The notes: a model not told the origin generated them from the letters alone. A DNA stretch of 64,000 nt from Austropuccinia psidii (GCA_023105745.1 JALGQZ010000015.1:4797499-4861498), one strand, 5' to 3'; shown: positions 1 through 12,427, counted from the first letter of the stretch. Numbers and translations: made by a program.

Positions 1-297
1 ATTACCCATGCCATGCTCATGTAGCTACATTAATCATAACAGGAGCCTACAAGGAACCTTCAAGAGGCAGAACCCTTGTACACCAATGAAGCAGAAAAGC
101 AGATATTTATGGTTGTTTGATTGAGACTCCTCCTTGTCTCCCACTGGAATCAAACCCATGACGTTGGTAACTGGTTTATTGTCACAATTCTGTCTTCCAG
201 ACCTCAACAAAGGGAACTCTTGCTAAAAAGGCTATTAAGCCAGTTGAAAGACTGGTTAATACTGGAAAGTTGTAGATCACATTCCACCATGTGACAT
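1..297. other. unassigned left edge
   Basis: I see no coding region here. The sequence does not match the 5' two-thirds of the element A LTR seen in full at 27303-28755, although recognisable LTR sequence begins at about 298. It is either flanking DNA next to a truncated LTR, or another insertion that replaced the start of the LTR. Confidence 0.4.
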
Positions 298-1068
298 TCA
301 ATCTCAAATACCAATGATGCCATCAAGGAATCATTGGTTCTTCTCCTTCACAGTATTCCTCCAAGGGAATACTGGAAGTTCATTCTCAAGGGATATTCAA
401 GAGGAAGCTCCAAAACAATTTGCCAAGTGTCAGTGCTCCATCAATCCACCTTGGAAACCACATTCATTAAATACAGTCTGGATTCATCCAGACCTGTATT
501 TTCAATCATACACCATAGGAATTTTATTCAACCCAGTTCATTTCCTAATTTGGCAACGTATACACTTCATCAAGCAGTCAATACAGCTTCAATGATTCAA
601 TACAGACCAGCTGTCAGCCTGAAGCAGTCAAGCTCTCAACCTTTCACATATACCAGCCTCCTTTGACCCTGGGGGGTTTCTCCCCCAGTTAATTAATATA
701 CTTTTATTTTATTTCATCTTTATTTATCTTATCATTTTTGTTAAGTGAATACTGATATTATCAAGTCAGCCATTTAGAACCTCTTCTCTTTTCCTTCTCT
801 GCCTGTCAATTGATATTTGGTGGTCATATCCTTAATAACTATATTTTTCATTTTGGAAGGTTGAAACAATGATTAAGGACTTACTTGGTTGGGCCTTTGG
901 CCATTTGGCTTCTTGTTTCTCTTATTGCATCTCATCTTTGGACTTGCATATTTCTCAGAGAAATTCATTTCTTTTTTTTATTTCCTTTATTCTTTGCATT
1001 TTTTCAAGTTAGTTCCCTGATTGCTGGGTTCCAGGCCACTCTTGTTTTCCCCAAGAGCACCTGTGACA
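298..1068 (+). repeat. element A 5' LTR, left part missing
   Basis: This stretch matches 28005-28755 closely along its length, from the shared 'caatctcaaatacc' block to the terminal 'ctgtgaca'. It is the 3' portion of the 5' LTR of element A. The intact partner is about 1453 bp, so roughly the first 700 bp are absent. Short ORFs inside (for example 885-1088, hydrophobic) lie in LTR DNA and are not taken as genes. Confidence 0.8.
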
Positions 1069-1805
1069 TTATATTAATTAACTCATAATTTATTTTCATT
1101 CTTTTCATTCTTTCTTTATAATTTCATTCACTCATTCATTGAAATTATTACTCTTTAATGTTTATGAACTTTATGATTCATCATCATCTCTCAATCTTCT
1201 CTCATTCATCCTCCATTTTGAAAATTGAGAGCTGACCCGATTTTGTTTTATTTTCTTTTTTGAATCTTTATTCAAATCATCCAATTTATTTCATTCATAA
1301 TTCAGTTTTAATCTTCATTTTAATTTGATTTTCAAATTTATCATCAAAATTCATTCAGGCACATTCTTCATATCAAGATTCATATTGATTCATTCTTCAA
1401 GGATTTTAATTTTCAAGAAGAACTCAGTTGATTTTGATCTGACTGATTGATTTGACATGAATTGATATTGACTTCGAGAAAACTGATTTACCTTAAGATT
1501 TCATTGATTTTTCTGATTTTTCGCATCAAGAATTTTGACATAAATTGATTTTGCTTCAAGAATTCATTTTATTGACTGATTTTCTGAAAGATTTTGATTT
1601 TGGTTGATTTGACTTATTGATTTATTGACTTGAAGATTTCATTTTGATATTTGATTGATTGATTTAACTCAAGATTTCATTTTTATTCATTGATTGTTCT
1701 TCAAGAATTTGATTTCAGACTTCAAGCTTCCTGTTTATTTCCCTCAAGCTTTTCATCTTCAAACTTTGATTCTTATTAATTTCATTCCATTTTATTCCTG
1801 AAATC
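1069..1805 (+). other. element A leader (5' untranslated internal region)
   Basis: This is a T-rich tract between the LTR end and the first gag ATG, built from loose repeats of 'ttgattt', 'ttcaag' and 'ttcatt'. I see no long ORF and no clear tRNA primer-binding site directly after the LTR. Low sequence complexity is typical of a retroelement leader. Confidence 0.5.
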
Positions 1806-3070
1806 ATGAATATCCAACACTCACCTCCTGTAAGACAGACAAAATCTCAGGCCAGAGCTCAAGCTGTTCTCACTGGAGCTCCAAGAGCTCCTCTTGACGG
1901 CACCCCAGCAGTTCCTCAACTGAGGGCCCAATTAGACAGAGGACCCCATTTGGAAGGAGCAGCATCATCCAGGAAGGGAGGAAGAGGGCCAAGAAGATCA
2001 AGTTTTTTTCAGGAGTAGTTGGCGGTTTTCCAGGACTTTCAAGGACCACTGTCAAAGGTCTTGGTAAAGATGGTGAAGAGGAGGAGAATTTCTTGGAAGA
2101 GGAAGAGTCTGATGGTACTGAAGGTGTCCCTGCTCCTGTGGGGGCATCCCAAGGTACTGGAGGACCAACTCTAGCCCAGTCTAATCAGCCTGTCTCTCAT
2201 CAGTCTGAACCATCCTTATTGGCCATCATGCAGCAAATGACTCATATTATGTCCAATCTTCAAGTAGATTCATCTTCTGAAGCATCAAGACTACCAGCCT
2301 TCAAGACTCCATTTATGAAGGCACCAGAATTCTTTGATGGGACTAAGCCCTCCAAAGTCAGAAGTTTCATTCAGTCCTGTCAATTAATTTTCCATAATGA
2401 TACAGAAAATTCCTCTCAAGACAGAAAGAAAGCTCTTTATACCACTTCATTATTAATTGGCAGGGCTGCAAAAGGGAGTGAGCCTTCCCTTTCCAATCTC
2501 ATCAATCAAGATGCAAGCTACCTGCTCAATTCTGGGAATTTATTTGAATAACAACTCTTTACTTTATTTGTGGACCCAAATGAAGTTAGAAAAGCTGAAG
2601 AAGAGTTGGATTCCTTAAGAAAAAAGGAAGGCGGACATGTTTCCTTATACATTGCTGATTTCAGAAGTCTGGTTTCAAGAATTGGATATTGGGGTGAAAT
2701 AGCTCTTATCCATCATTTCAGGAAGGGATTGCCATCCAGGATTTTGGACCAATTGGCATCCCATCCTTCAAGAATTGACTCTCTTCAATACTTAATGGAT
2801 ATTACCCTGGAACTTGATACCAGGTACCATGAGAGGCAAAAGGAGAAGGGTCATTTTCAAGAGAAGAAGCCAGAAGCCTCAAAGTCAAATTCTTCTCATC
2901 CTCAAAACTCTTCAAGCTCAAGTCAAAAGAAGAAAAATTTTCAGAAGAGGGACAATCCCTATTCTTCTTTGTTGAATCAAGATTTTAAGTTGATGAATTC
3001 TGAAAAAGAAACAAGAATCAAGGAGGGCTTATGTACCTATTGTGTTGGTAAGCATATTCTTGAGTCTTGA
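1806..3070 (+). pseudogene. gag: element A gag, frame-broken
   Basis: This encodes the Gag structural protein of a Ty3/gypsy chromovirus, which packages element RNA in cytoplasmic particles. It reads in three pieces: 1806-2018 (N-terminus, MNIQHSPPVRQTKSQ), 2093-2551 (acidic stretch, then the capsid start with SFIQSCQLIFHND) and 2570-3070 (capsid, VSLYIADFRSLVSRIG and RKGLPSRILDQLASHPS, then a Ser/Lys-rich tail). A zinc knuckle begins near the end (CTYCVGKH) but a stop at 3068-3070 cuts off its last cysteine. At least two frame breaks separate the pieces, near 2010-2090 and 2550. The protease and RT follow downstream in the same orientation. Confidence 0.8.
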
Positions 3071-3150
3071 TTCAAAAATTCTAAAAATAAGCTTACTCAA
3101 CTGTCAGGAAAATTTCCCAGCCAGGGAAAAGCCTGAGTGAAGATCATGCT

Positions 3151-4094
3151 GTGTTCAATGGTCTTCACTGTGTTCCATCCAGAGCACAATTGTGCATTCT
3201 GAATACTGGTTTAAAGAATTCTCTTAAATTCTCTGTGTTTTCTTTTCTTTCTGATGTTTTTTACAGTATTCTCATTGATTCTGGTGCTACCAGCTCATTT
3301 ATTGCAAAGGAGTTTGCTCACAAGTTCTCTTTGACCATGTTAAAACTCCCAGAGAAGATTCCTCTTATAATTTTGGACTCCTCTGAGTCCCCTTCCTTAT
3401 TTGTGACTCACCATACCAGATATATGGCTGAGCTCCCTTCCTTCCCAAGCTTTGAATGGGACTTTTTAGTCATTAATACTCCCAAGGGAGAAGACCTCAT
3501 ATTGGGCTTTGACTTTCTTAATCATTTTAGTCCATCTATTGATTGAAGTCAAGGGATGATCACCTTTAATTCTGATTGTAAGGACTATTATTATCCTTCT
3601 AAATTTATCAAAAATGACTTTTCTTCTGCCAAATCATTTGAATCTATGGTTGGTGACTCTAGAACACCATCATTCCCATCTTCTTTCCATATTCCTTCCC
3701 TTAATTCCCATCAGTCATTACTATCCTCTAGAGATGGAGTCTTCAACAAGATTCAAGATGTTGGAGAAGAAAATTCTGTATCTTCACTTCATCCCTTCTT
3801 TAGGAATATGGACCTTCCTCATTCATCTTATCATGACTCCCTGGAGGAGTTGTGGGATGAAGAGGAAGAGCCAGAAGAAATAGAAACTGTGATTAAGGTT
3901 GTTCCTTCTGCTTATCACCAGTATTTGGCTGAATTCTCCAATTTTAAAGCAGAAAAGCCTCCTCCTCACCACGCCTGTGATCATCATATTGAGCTGAAGG
4001 GGTCTCTACCTCCAGCTAGGGTAATCTACTCCTTATCAAACCAAGAGTCAGATACACTCAGGGCCTACATTTCAGAGAATGTAGAGAAAGGTTT
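3151..4094 (+). pseudogene. pol: element A pol, 5' half: aspartic protease and start of RT
   Basis: The first part (3151-3546) is a retropepsin domain with the active-site motif IDSGATSSF and the flap/C-terminal motif LILGFDFLNH. It ends at a TGA (about 3544) where the family would be expected to have Trp. The frame then resumes at 3556 with an acidic linker and the beginning of the RT (AYHQYLAEFSNFKAEKPPPH, then SDTLRAYISENVEKGF). Coding stops at 4094 because element B is inserted there. The RT continues at 23799 after the 19.7-kb insert. The protease and polymerase would have processed Gag-Pol and copied the RNA; this copy is dead. Confidence 0.85.
4090..4094. repeat. target-site duplication of element B (left copy, ggttt)
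   Basis: The 5-bp ggttt here is repeated at 23799-23803, directly after the right end of element B. Reading across one copy joins the two halves of element A's RT in frame. A 5-bp duplication is the usual size for Ty3/gypsy integrases. Confidence 0.85.
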
Positions 4095-6076
4095 TTTAAG
4101 GTTTGACTATGAAACAATAAGTAAAAATTACTAATATTTTACTTATTGTACAATGATTGTCCTGATAAATGAAATAAATAAGATTAAAATAATTATAATA
4201 ATAAAGAATTATTATAGTTATGGCATAAAAATAATCATATTATTAAATAAATATAATAATATAGTTTATATTATAAAAAAATAAGATAATAAATAAATAT
4301 ATTAATATAAGATAACTAATACATTTAAAAGCACTTTATTATTGTTACCAACAAATAATAAAGGCGTAAAAAATTGTTTTTTATTAATATAAAACACTTA
4401 ATAACAATAATATTACTAATATTAAAGTTATAAATTAATATAAATACTATTTATATTAATTATAGAATTATTAAAGTAATAGTAGAGAAAAGTTGTTATA
4501 ATAAGAGAAATAACCTACTTTTAATACTTAATATAATAATTTTGAATAATTTTACGCCAAAAAATGTAAATACAACCTTTGTAAATTATATTTCCAATAA
4601 TTTTGAAGAGAAATTACAATTTATCTTGATTTTACGTGGAATAGAGGTTTTAAAGAGAAATTTAAACAAAACAATCAAATAATTGTAATAATCACGTCAA
4701 AGATGATGATTATAATAAGATTATCTTTTTTCTTTAATAATATAAGAGTTTTATATATAAAGAATAAAGAAATTACCTTTTGATTTAATGATTTAGTGTT
4801 TTGTAAGCATCTGAGGGGAAAACAGAGTAAAAAGAGCTCTATTTATAGTAAATACCTCCCTCCTAGAGTCTAACAGGCTTCTAGTAAGCGTTTACCAATG
4901 CTTTCTACTATAATTTATCAATATTTTAAAGTTTGGTGATGATTACATCATGATCAAACCATCTTACCTCATAATTACGCCATTATTTAGAGTTATCACT
5001 ATAACTCTAAGTTTGATTGCATCATAGGCTTTGCAGAAGCCTAAACTTTGTGGATTTTATTATTTTTAATCATAATCTAATATTATTTGCCAGTTTTATC
5101 ACTTATATGACTGTTAAGCTTAAAATAAGATTACAGTGAGTGATCTTAAATGATCAAATTTAACATTAAGCTTTGATCATTAATAACTGTTATGTTATAC
5201 ACGCTACAGCTATTCTGAGAGTGGATTTTGATATCTTGGCATGTCCATATCACACTGCCAAGAGAATTTCATTAAATCATCAAAACTCTATTTTTGATGA
5301 TTTTTCTTGTAACTCATCTTTTCTGTGAAAATTTAATATTTTAAACTTCAAACCATGATTTCAAGGGGTTATACCTTGAATATTATAATAAAAAATACTT
5401 CATTCTTCACAAATGAAGTAGTAGAATCTGACTGTCTACTTCTTTTCAAGTTTGGACGACTTTCACAACAAAGTGGTCAACAGCTCTATTGATTTTAATC
5501 AATAATCCATTACAGTTTTAACCTTGTTTATAGCTTATGAGATAAAGTTCATTTCTGTGTTTCTACAGTAATTACGTGGTGACTTTCTTTTTGGTTCATC
5601 ACTCTATCATGTATATTTCAAAAGATATTAGCTAAAATCCTTGAATATATGCATTGACCAAAAAAGTGCATATATTCAGCTTAACTCCTTAAGTATTGAC
5701 TTAGAAGATTAGCTTCTTATATGTTTTATGTGTAGAAATTTCTGGGGAATCCAATGGTAAAATTTATTTCACATGTTGTTTTATTGTTATTTTAAATAAT
5801 TAAGGATTCATGTTTTTTATAAGTTGTTACTACTTATAACTCATTAAATATTGACTTTACAGATATTCCATAAAAATGGTATATGTGTATTTTACCCTGA
5901 GGAATCCAATGGTGTAATTTCTTTTACATTTTTATTCATTGGTTTACAATTTGAACCAAGTTTTATGCCTATTTATGGCATTTTTGTAGTTTTAAGCCGA
6001 TTATTTTTAAGGTATAATTATTTTAAATATATGTTGTGACCTTTTTGGGTATGTGGTCATATCTCAAAGGTTCACA
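4095..6076 (-). repeat. element B 3' LTR (left)
   Basis: This 1982-bp LTR starts at the insertion point in A (aligning with the 'tgtaagg...tatgaaac' start of the C LTR) and ends with 'ggttcaca', followed by the complement of the polypurine tract. Positions 4650-4964 are repeated at about 12428-12733, and 4965-6076 at 22681-23798. The 4120-4600 portion is extremely AT-rich. Small ORFs in it (for example 5851-6039) are not credible genes. Confidence 0.85.
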
Positions 6077-6092
6077 TTCCCTACCAACAAAA
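6077..6092 (-). promoter_or_regulatory. element B polypurine tract
   Basis: On the minus strand this reads ttgttggtagggaa immediately before the 3' LTR. It is the plus-strand DNA priming site for reverse transcription. Element E has nearly the same tract (ggtggtagggaa) at 59345-59356. Confidence 0.7.
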
Positions 6093-6202
6093 AAGATTGT
6101 ACCACAATCTGATATGTGTAATTAGGGTATCATCCACTGTCCTACCTCTTCAATAGACTTTGTTAGTCTTGAAGCTCAATAATGCTTGATTTTTTTCTAT
6201 TC

Positions 6203-7549
6203 TTAAGGTTTTCTTTCATGTCTGAACCTTCTTAGTAGTTTCACAGCATTTGTTATATCTTTCTCAAGTAGCCATTCATCTTCTTGAGTTGAATTTCTAT
6301 ACCTTACAAGGTATTCTCTTTCTTTTTTGTTTCTTTTCCTTCTTTCTTTAAGAACTTTCAAAATTTTCTTTTCCTCTCCTTCTTCCAAGGGGGGTATTTC
6401 AAGTGGGGGTTTATTTCTTAGTGGAAATATTTCCTTGTCACTTGAGCTGTAAGGGTTTATCAGACTTACAGGGAAAGTTGGGTGTTTGTTTGTTAATTCA
6501 CCTGTGAGTTCCAATTGCACAGCATTGGGTCCATGAAGTGCGTTTATCATAAATGGTCCTGCAAAGGAATCTTTTAATTTCTTTGGGCCTTTTATGTTAT
6601 TAAAATTAAGGGTTGATACTAGTACCAAGTCTCCTATTTTTAAGTCAGGTGGGTTATGACTTTTATCCCATCTTTCTTTTGCATATTTGAAAGAATCTTT
6701 CATACATCTGTTTGCATGGTGTCTTGCTTTGTCAAGAATTATCTTAAACCTGCTTGCTGTTGGATGTATATTCACTAAGTCCTTTTTGAGGGTATCATAA
6801 GGAAGTCTTGGATTCCAACCTTTTTCTAGCATTGCTGGTGTTTTACCAGTAGAAGAATGGATTGATGTTTTATATGCCAGTTCAAGGGCTGGTATTAGTG
6901 TACACCAATCATGGGTAAAACCATCAGAATCTTTGAATTCTAGTCTATAAGCACAGAATCTTCTGATCATGTCCTCCAAAGTTTGTATCATTCTTTCTGC
7001 TAAACCTTTTGTTTGAGGATGGTAAGCTGTTGAGAATGATAGCTTTGTCCCAAACAAGTTATGAAGATTTGTCCATAATGCTGAAGTGAATTTTGGGTCT
7101 CTGTCACTTATGATATTTTGGAATAATCCTGTGTGGCTGATGACTTTGTTCCATATCATTATGGCTGTGTCCATGGCTGTGTCATCCTTGTGACATGGTA
7201 GGAACATGGGGGTCTTGCTATACCTGTCCACTAATACTAGGCATGCATTATAACTTCTGTCTCCTCCTGGAGGTAATGCTGTTACCCAATCCATATGGAC
7301 TATCTCCCAAGGGGATTTTGGTTCTTGGATTTGTATCATCATTCCAAATTTCTTTCCTGTGGCTCTGTTGGCTTTTTGACATCTGTCACAGGTTTGGCAG
7401 TATTCTGCAACATCTTTCTTCCAATTTGGCCACCAAGAGCAGGTTTTCACCCTTTCTAGTGTTCTATCTTCTGAGAGATGTCCAGCTGCAACACTATCAT
7501 GATACTCATGTAAAATAGTGTTTATCGGGGTTCTATCTGTTAAGGACAT
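6203..7549 (-). pseudogene. pol: element B pol: integrase and chromodomain portion
   Basis: This 448-codon open stretch encodes the integrase. The order is the HHCC zinc-binding module ([17 protein letters not shown], then [11 protein letters not shown]), the catalytic core ([40 protein letters not shown] carrying the D, D, E residues), the GPF module (DSFAGPFMINALHGPNAVQ) and a C-terminal chromodomain-like segment (REYLVRYRNSTQEDEWLLEK). Chromodomains direct integration to modified chromatin in related elements. Upstream the pol frame is closed by a TAA near 7574, so this part is separated from RT/RNase H. Confidence 0.85.
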
Positions 7550-7573
7550 AACACATGTGTGTTTTGTTCTATG

Positions 7574-8217
7574 TTAAAGGATTCCATCAAGGAGGTGGAA
7601 TATTCCTTCATCATATGCTTTTTTCCATGTTTCATCTAATTTTGATGAAAGTGATAGATCTTTGCAGTCTTTCATTAGAAGTTGGTTTAAGATATGGTAT
7701 TTCTTGTCTATCTTATAGCTTTCTCTAACTTGGTTATAGAATTCTGTGCCAATGTCTTTAACACATATTCCTTCTATATGGTTCTCTTCCTGTGGTACCC
7801 ATGCTGGATTGTCAGAGGTATTTGCTAGAGCCCATCTGCTAAGACCATCTGCATTTTTATGAATATTACCAGATTTATGAACAATAGTCATATTTCCTCT
7901 ATATTCTTGGATAGCAATTTGCCATCTCAGCATATATCTATTTGGAGTTTTAATATTTAATAGAGATTTCACAGCATTACAGTCTTTAATCACCTCAAAT
8001 ACTGTTCCATCCAAGTAATAGTGTAATTTTTCTAAAGCCCACACTAAGCAGAGGCATTCCATTTGGCTTGCTCCATATCTTGCCTCTGTTGGATTTATCT
8101 GTCTTGAAATAAAAAAATTGGTCCTTCCACTGGTTTATCATTGATGATTTGTGTCTGGTGTAGTGCACCACCTAGTCCTTCTCCACAAGCATCAATGTAA
8201 AGCTTAAAGGGTAGTTT
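7574..8217 (-). pseudogene. pol: element B pol: RNase H portion
   Basis: The stretch 8062-7574 (start [19 protein letters not shown]) carries the RNase H core, including [15 protein letters not shown] and the tail motif [13 protein letters not shown]. Between 8217 and about 8062 the sequence still reads [17 protein letters not shown] but contains a frameshift near 8105 and a stop. RNase H would degrade the RNA strand of the RNA/DNA hybrid. The piece ends at a TAA within LLDGIL. Confidence 0.8.
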
Positions 8218-9783
8218 CTAATTTGGCATTAGAAGAAATGGGGCATTTGTTAAGGAATTTTTCAATTCTTCATATGCTTTGACTTTTTCCTCAGTCATTT
8301 CATAGACTGTTTGTTGGTCACATAGTTTATACAAGGATTTGGCAATTTTTGCAAAGTCCTTTATATGCTGTCTATAGTAACCAGAAAATCCTAGAAATGA
8401 TTTCATTTCTTTTTTGGTTTGAGCCATTGGCTTAAGTAGTACTGCTGCTACTTTATTCTTGTATATGCCTAGACTAAGTCCAGATACAACATGTCCTAGT
8501 GCTTTTAGTTCACTATATGCAAAATGACACTTTTTCAAGGAAATTTTCATATTAACTTGCACTATTTTTTGTAGTACCCTTTCTAGTCTTCCAAGGTGAT
8601 TTTCCCAAGTTTCTGAGCAAACTATGATATCATCAATATAGATAATTAACCATCCTTCTGATAATTCTTCAGGAAATATGGTATTCATCATCCTTTGATA
8701 ATGGGAAGGTGCATTCTCTATACCAAATGGCATTCTTAAGTATTCAAAAATCCCACAGTGGACTCTTATCCTTAGTAGTTTCTTGGCATTGTCTGTTAAG
8801 ACATTTTGATGGGAACCCTTTAGAGCATCCATGGCTGTAATCAACTTAGCTTGTGACAATTGTGTCAATGTCTCATGGGTTCTGGGTATTGGGTATCTGC
8901 CTGGAATGGTATAGCTGTTCAGGGCTCTGAAGTCTCCTACCATTCTTGGTTTTTCATTCTTCCAAGTTATAATGACAGGTGTAGTGACCTCTACTTGTTC
9001 ATTATGTCCTACGTTTCTTAATACTCCAAGGTCCATTAATTCTTTAATGTGTACCTCCAAGGCTTCTGTAGCCCTTGGACTAGCTGGGTAAGCAGGTCTC
9101 TGCAGTAAAGGTGGGTAAGGTTTTTCCACATTAAGAATTATATCCACTTCATGCCCAATTATGGCACCTATTGGCTGTTTGTCAGTTGCAAAGGCATTTT
9201 TGTACTTAAATAAGAGGTCAATCAATTTTTCTTTCATTTTTTCTGTTAATTCTTGATTGAATTCTGCCTCTTTGAGTTGTTTAGATATGAAAAGTTCCTT
9301 TTCTGCACTTTTCTCTTCATTTTTAATAACTGTAATTTGGTTTTTATTATTTAAGAAGGCAAACTTTTGTCTTTTGTTGTCTCCTATGGTAAAATAGCTA
9401 TCTTTTTGGTTAGAGATATCTATACCATAAATTGATAAGCAGTCATTTCCAAGTATGAAGAGATTACTAGTACAGCTGTCCATTACTACAAACTCTACTT
9501 TAATTCTTACACATTGTGAGGGGTGAGGAAGAATGAGTGTTAAATCAATTATTCCAAGGGGCTTCATGCTCTCACTTTCACTACTAAATTTGACACCTTG
9601 TATTGGAATAAGTTTTTCTTGCCAATCTGGAACAATTGTTTTTAAATAACCTTTACCAACACAGGTACAGTATGCTCCTGTATCCACATTCACTTTTCCT
9701 TCTTGGTTATCAACCATAACAATACTTATACTTGATTTTCCAGCTGTATATCCCATTCCTTTTGCAGGTTTGGTTCTGTACAT
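8218..9783 (-). pseudogene. pol: element B pol: protease and reverse transcriptase portion
   Basis: This 521-codon stretch starts just after the gag/pol junction ([12 protein letters not shown]). It carries the protease active site [11 protein letters not shown] and the C-terminal [13 protein letters not shown], then the [22 protein letters not shown], the fingers region, [17 protein letters not shown], and the catalytic [10 protein letters not shown]. The following connection region includes [18 protein letters not shown]. It ends at a TAG that replaces the Trp of the motif read as MPDWKLPF in element E. RT catalytic residues look intact. Confidence 0.85.
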
Positions 9784-9896
9784 TTTGGCATCTTGTACAT
9801 TTGTCAGCTTTGTGTCATATGTTCCAGCTTGTGGTAAGTTTGAGTTAACATCTAGTACTTCATAAATTATATCAATATTATTAATTTGTTCTTTAA

Positions 9897-11992
9897 TTAT
9901 ATTAATTTCATCACTTTCAGAACTTTATGACTCTTCTGTTTCTTTTCAGAGTCAGATTCCTCCTCTTTGTCATTGTGGTTTTCTGTTTCAACAATTTCAT
10001 TAATCTTTGCCTTTTTGAGCCAGCTATTGGCTAAGTGTCCAATACCTCCACATTTATGGCATTTTCTTTGCTCATTATTGTTGGATGTATTGGGCTTGAA
10101 AGCTTTTTTTGATTTATCTTTTTTGATAAATGGCTTATTTGGACTTTTAATGTCCAATTTCTTCCAAGTCCTGCCAATTTTTGTTCTTTTCACTATGTCC
10201 TCTAGTGCATTGATATACTGTTCTGTGAAACATGGCTCTATACACCTGCTTCTTAGGGAATTTTCTAGCTCTCCTCCACATTTCTTAAGTATTTTCATGT
10301 GCACCATTTTTGTGACATTTCTGGGTACAGTGCATTGAGTCTTTCAACTTGTTTTAAGAACCAATTTAAAGGTTTGTCTTTGTCTGGGTCAAAGAAAGAA
10401 TTTTCAAATGCATTCTCTATCTTGTACCTCCAGGGATCATTAGCCCACTTGGTGATTATTTCCTGTTTCCACCAAGACCAGGTGTTTTTGCCATTTGTTT
10501 GTCTTATGCCATAATACCATCTTTTTGCAGATTTTTCAAACAATGAATGTAATATTGCAGTAATTAATTCATCTGGTATGGCATAATCTTCTTGTAGCAT
10601 TTCAATTTTCTTGACAAATGACATGTGGTCATATTCACCTTCTCCTGTGAATGTTGGCCATTCTTTTAATTGAGGTGCTTCCTTCATTAAGACTTGGTTA
10701 TTGTCTTGGTGACTTAAGTCTGTTATGAATGGATTTTTTAATCCCTCTTTTGGCTTAACGGGGCTTCTTATGTGATGAAATGGGGTTGATAACTTCAGCA
10801 TATTTGAGTTAGCCTCATTAATTTTATCCATTTTTTCAGTGATAAGCCTTATTTCACTCTGAATGTCATCTTTCAGATGCATTCTTGCTTCATCACTTTT
10901 TTCCACATGGTCCAAAAGTAATTTTTGGTGTGATGAAGTCTTTTCTTCAAATTTTTCTACAGAAATACTTAGTTTGTTTAATTTTTCTGTAAGATTGTCA
11001 ATACTTGTGTCATAATTGATTGTCAAAGTTTTATCTTTGATATCTTTTATGTATTTATACAATTGTTGTTGTCCTTGTATTAATTTTTGAGTGTTATCAA
11101 TTAAAATCTTTGGTTTATTATGTTCAACAATAAACTTAATATTTTCAATTTCTTTCTTATTTTGTACAACAATTTTTGTTAAAGAAGATAAGTTATTGTT
11201 TATTTCTTGTCATGATAATAAACAGTTTTTAATTTCTTTTAGAGGTAACATACTATTTTTAATTTATGTTGAAGTATTTACAAAATCTTTTGACAAGGTT
11301 ATTTCTTTGGGAAATGAGGTTTTTTCATTCTTTGTTCTGCCTTGTCCTTGAATTCCATCAAGGTTCTGGCCATGTTGAATACATTGTCCATGGCATCTTT
11401 TTGGATTTTTGGAATCCTGTAGCTTGGGGAATATGGTTTTCTCCAATTACTTTTCTTGTTCTTCTTCCCTTCTTGGAGAAGTGGGTTGGCTTGGGGCTTG
11501 CTGGCAGAAGCTACTGGGGCTTCTTCCTTGGTTTCCTCCTTCTTTTTGGCATGGTACTCCTTGATGTTTTTGATTCAAGGTTTGGATGATAGTGGATTCC
11601 ATCCATTGGAGTATCTAACTATTTCCACTTCTTTGAGGAACCTTTTCACGATGTGCCAGGAGTTCATCACTCCTTGGTGTATTTGAGGCAACATTTCCCA
11701 GGCCTTGTCTTTGTACACTGTGTAGTACTGTTTGTACTGGCTCATGTAAATGTCTTTTTGAGCCCTCTGAATGTGATTTGTACCTGTTTGAGTCACTCAT
11801 ACTTAGTTCTAATTCTGGTTCAGATATCATGGGCATTTCTGGGACTTGCCTTTGGGATAAGGCACTTCCTTGTGTGGATTCTGTTCCACTTGGAATATTG
11901 CCCTTCCTTTTCCCTTTGGAGGAATCAATTCTACCTCTGAGTCCAGCTCCATCCGATTGGATGGAGTATTGGGAGCCTCTTCTGGTAGTCAT
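9897..11992 (-). pseudogene. gag: element B gag (f1 frame), frame-broken
   Basis: Frame f1 begins at 11992 (MTTRRGSQYSIQS) and stays open to 11615, then resumes around 11446 (SKNPKRCHGQCIQHGQNLDG). The capsid part is 11062-10295 (WPTFTGEGEYDHMSFV, RWYYGIRQTNGKNTWSWWK, WANDPWRYKIENAFENSFF). A frameshift at about 10300 leads into 10307-9897 with the zinc knuckle CHKCGGIGHLANSW, where Trp stands in for the fourth metal ligand (Cys). Coiled-coil-like sequence lies before the capsid (about 11060-10800). The last residues are acidic, as in elements C and E. The copy is non-functional. Confidence 0.8.
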
Positions 11993-12220
11993 GTTTTAAG
12001 AAAAAATAAGAAATAAGAGAATTTTAGAACAGGAATTCTTCTTATGGCAATCTATAAATGAGGTACTCACCTTCAGAGTCCTGAATAGTGGGTCCTGGAA
12101 AGTCTAATTTTTTAGCTTTCTTTTTCTTAGTGATTAGTGGTGTTGGAGAACTTGGACAAGTTTCTTTCACCAATCTTTCAACAGTGGTTTGGTTGTCCTC
12201 TGTTGGATTGTCTTCAAACA
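11299..12220 (-). pseudogene. element B upstream exon plus overlapping f2 frame
   Basis: On the minus strand, an acceptor (ttttctag) at 12221 precedes a short exon (12220-12071; VFEDNPTEDNQTTVERL and onward) that ends at a strong donor (gaag|gtgagt). The next acceptor (gactaccag) ends at 11982. Joining these 12071|11981 junctions (89-nt intron, phase 1) gives the +1 frame relative to the MTTRRG frame: EEAPNTPSNRMELDSEVEL... to a stop at 11827. Later parts of the same frame at 11796-11575 (MNSWHIVKRFL, NGWNPL) and about 11440-11299 (YRIPKIQKDAMDNVFNMART) resemble the f2 frames of C and E. Function is unknown; this copy has stops. Confidence 0.5.
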
Positions 12221-12427
12221 CTAGAAAAGACAAATAAATATAAGTCTTTTATATAAAAAGTGTTATTTCTGGTAAGATATGGCAATTTTCAAAGTAAAAA
12301 TTGCTTTTATATCTTAAAAACAAAAATAAATAAAGAAATGAAATTAAAATGAATAAAAAATAACTTTTTTTATTGGTTTTTATTTATTATTATTATTATT
12401 ATTTTATTGTTTTTTATGTTTTTATTT
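12221..12427. other. element B leader with lost LTR junction
   Basis: This is AT-rich DNA between the upstream exon and the first recognisable LTR sequence at about 12428. It contains a (att)n run at 12386-12405. The 'ggcccccaaatgtaagg' junction that marks primer-binding site plus LTR end in element C (20836-20851) is missing, so a deletion removed it along with roughly 550 bp of LTR. Confidence 0.55.

Noticed and set aside
885..1088. 67-residue hydrophobic ORF with possible membrane segment (also 28575-28778)
   Set aside because: It lies inside the element A LTR, is not preserved exactly between the two LTRs and consists of T-rich low-complexity codons.
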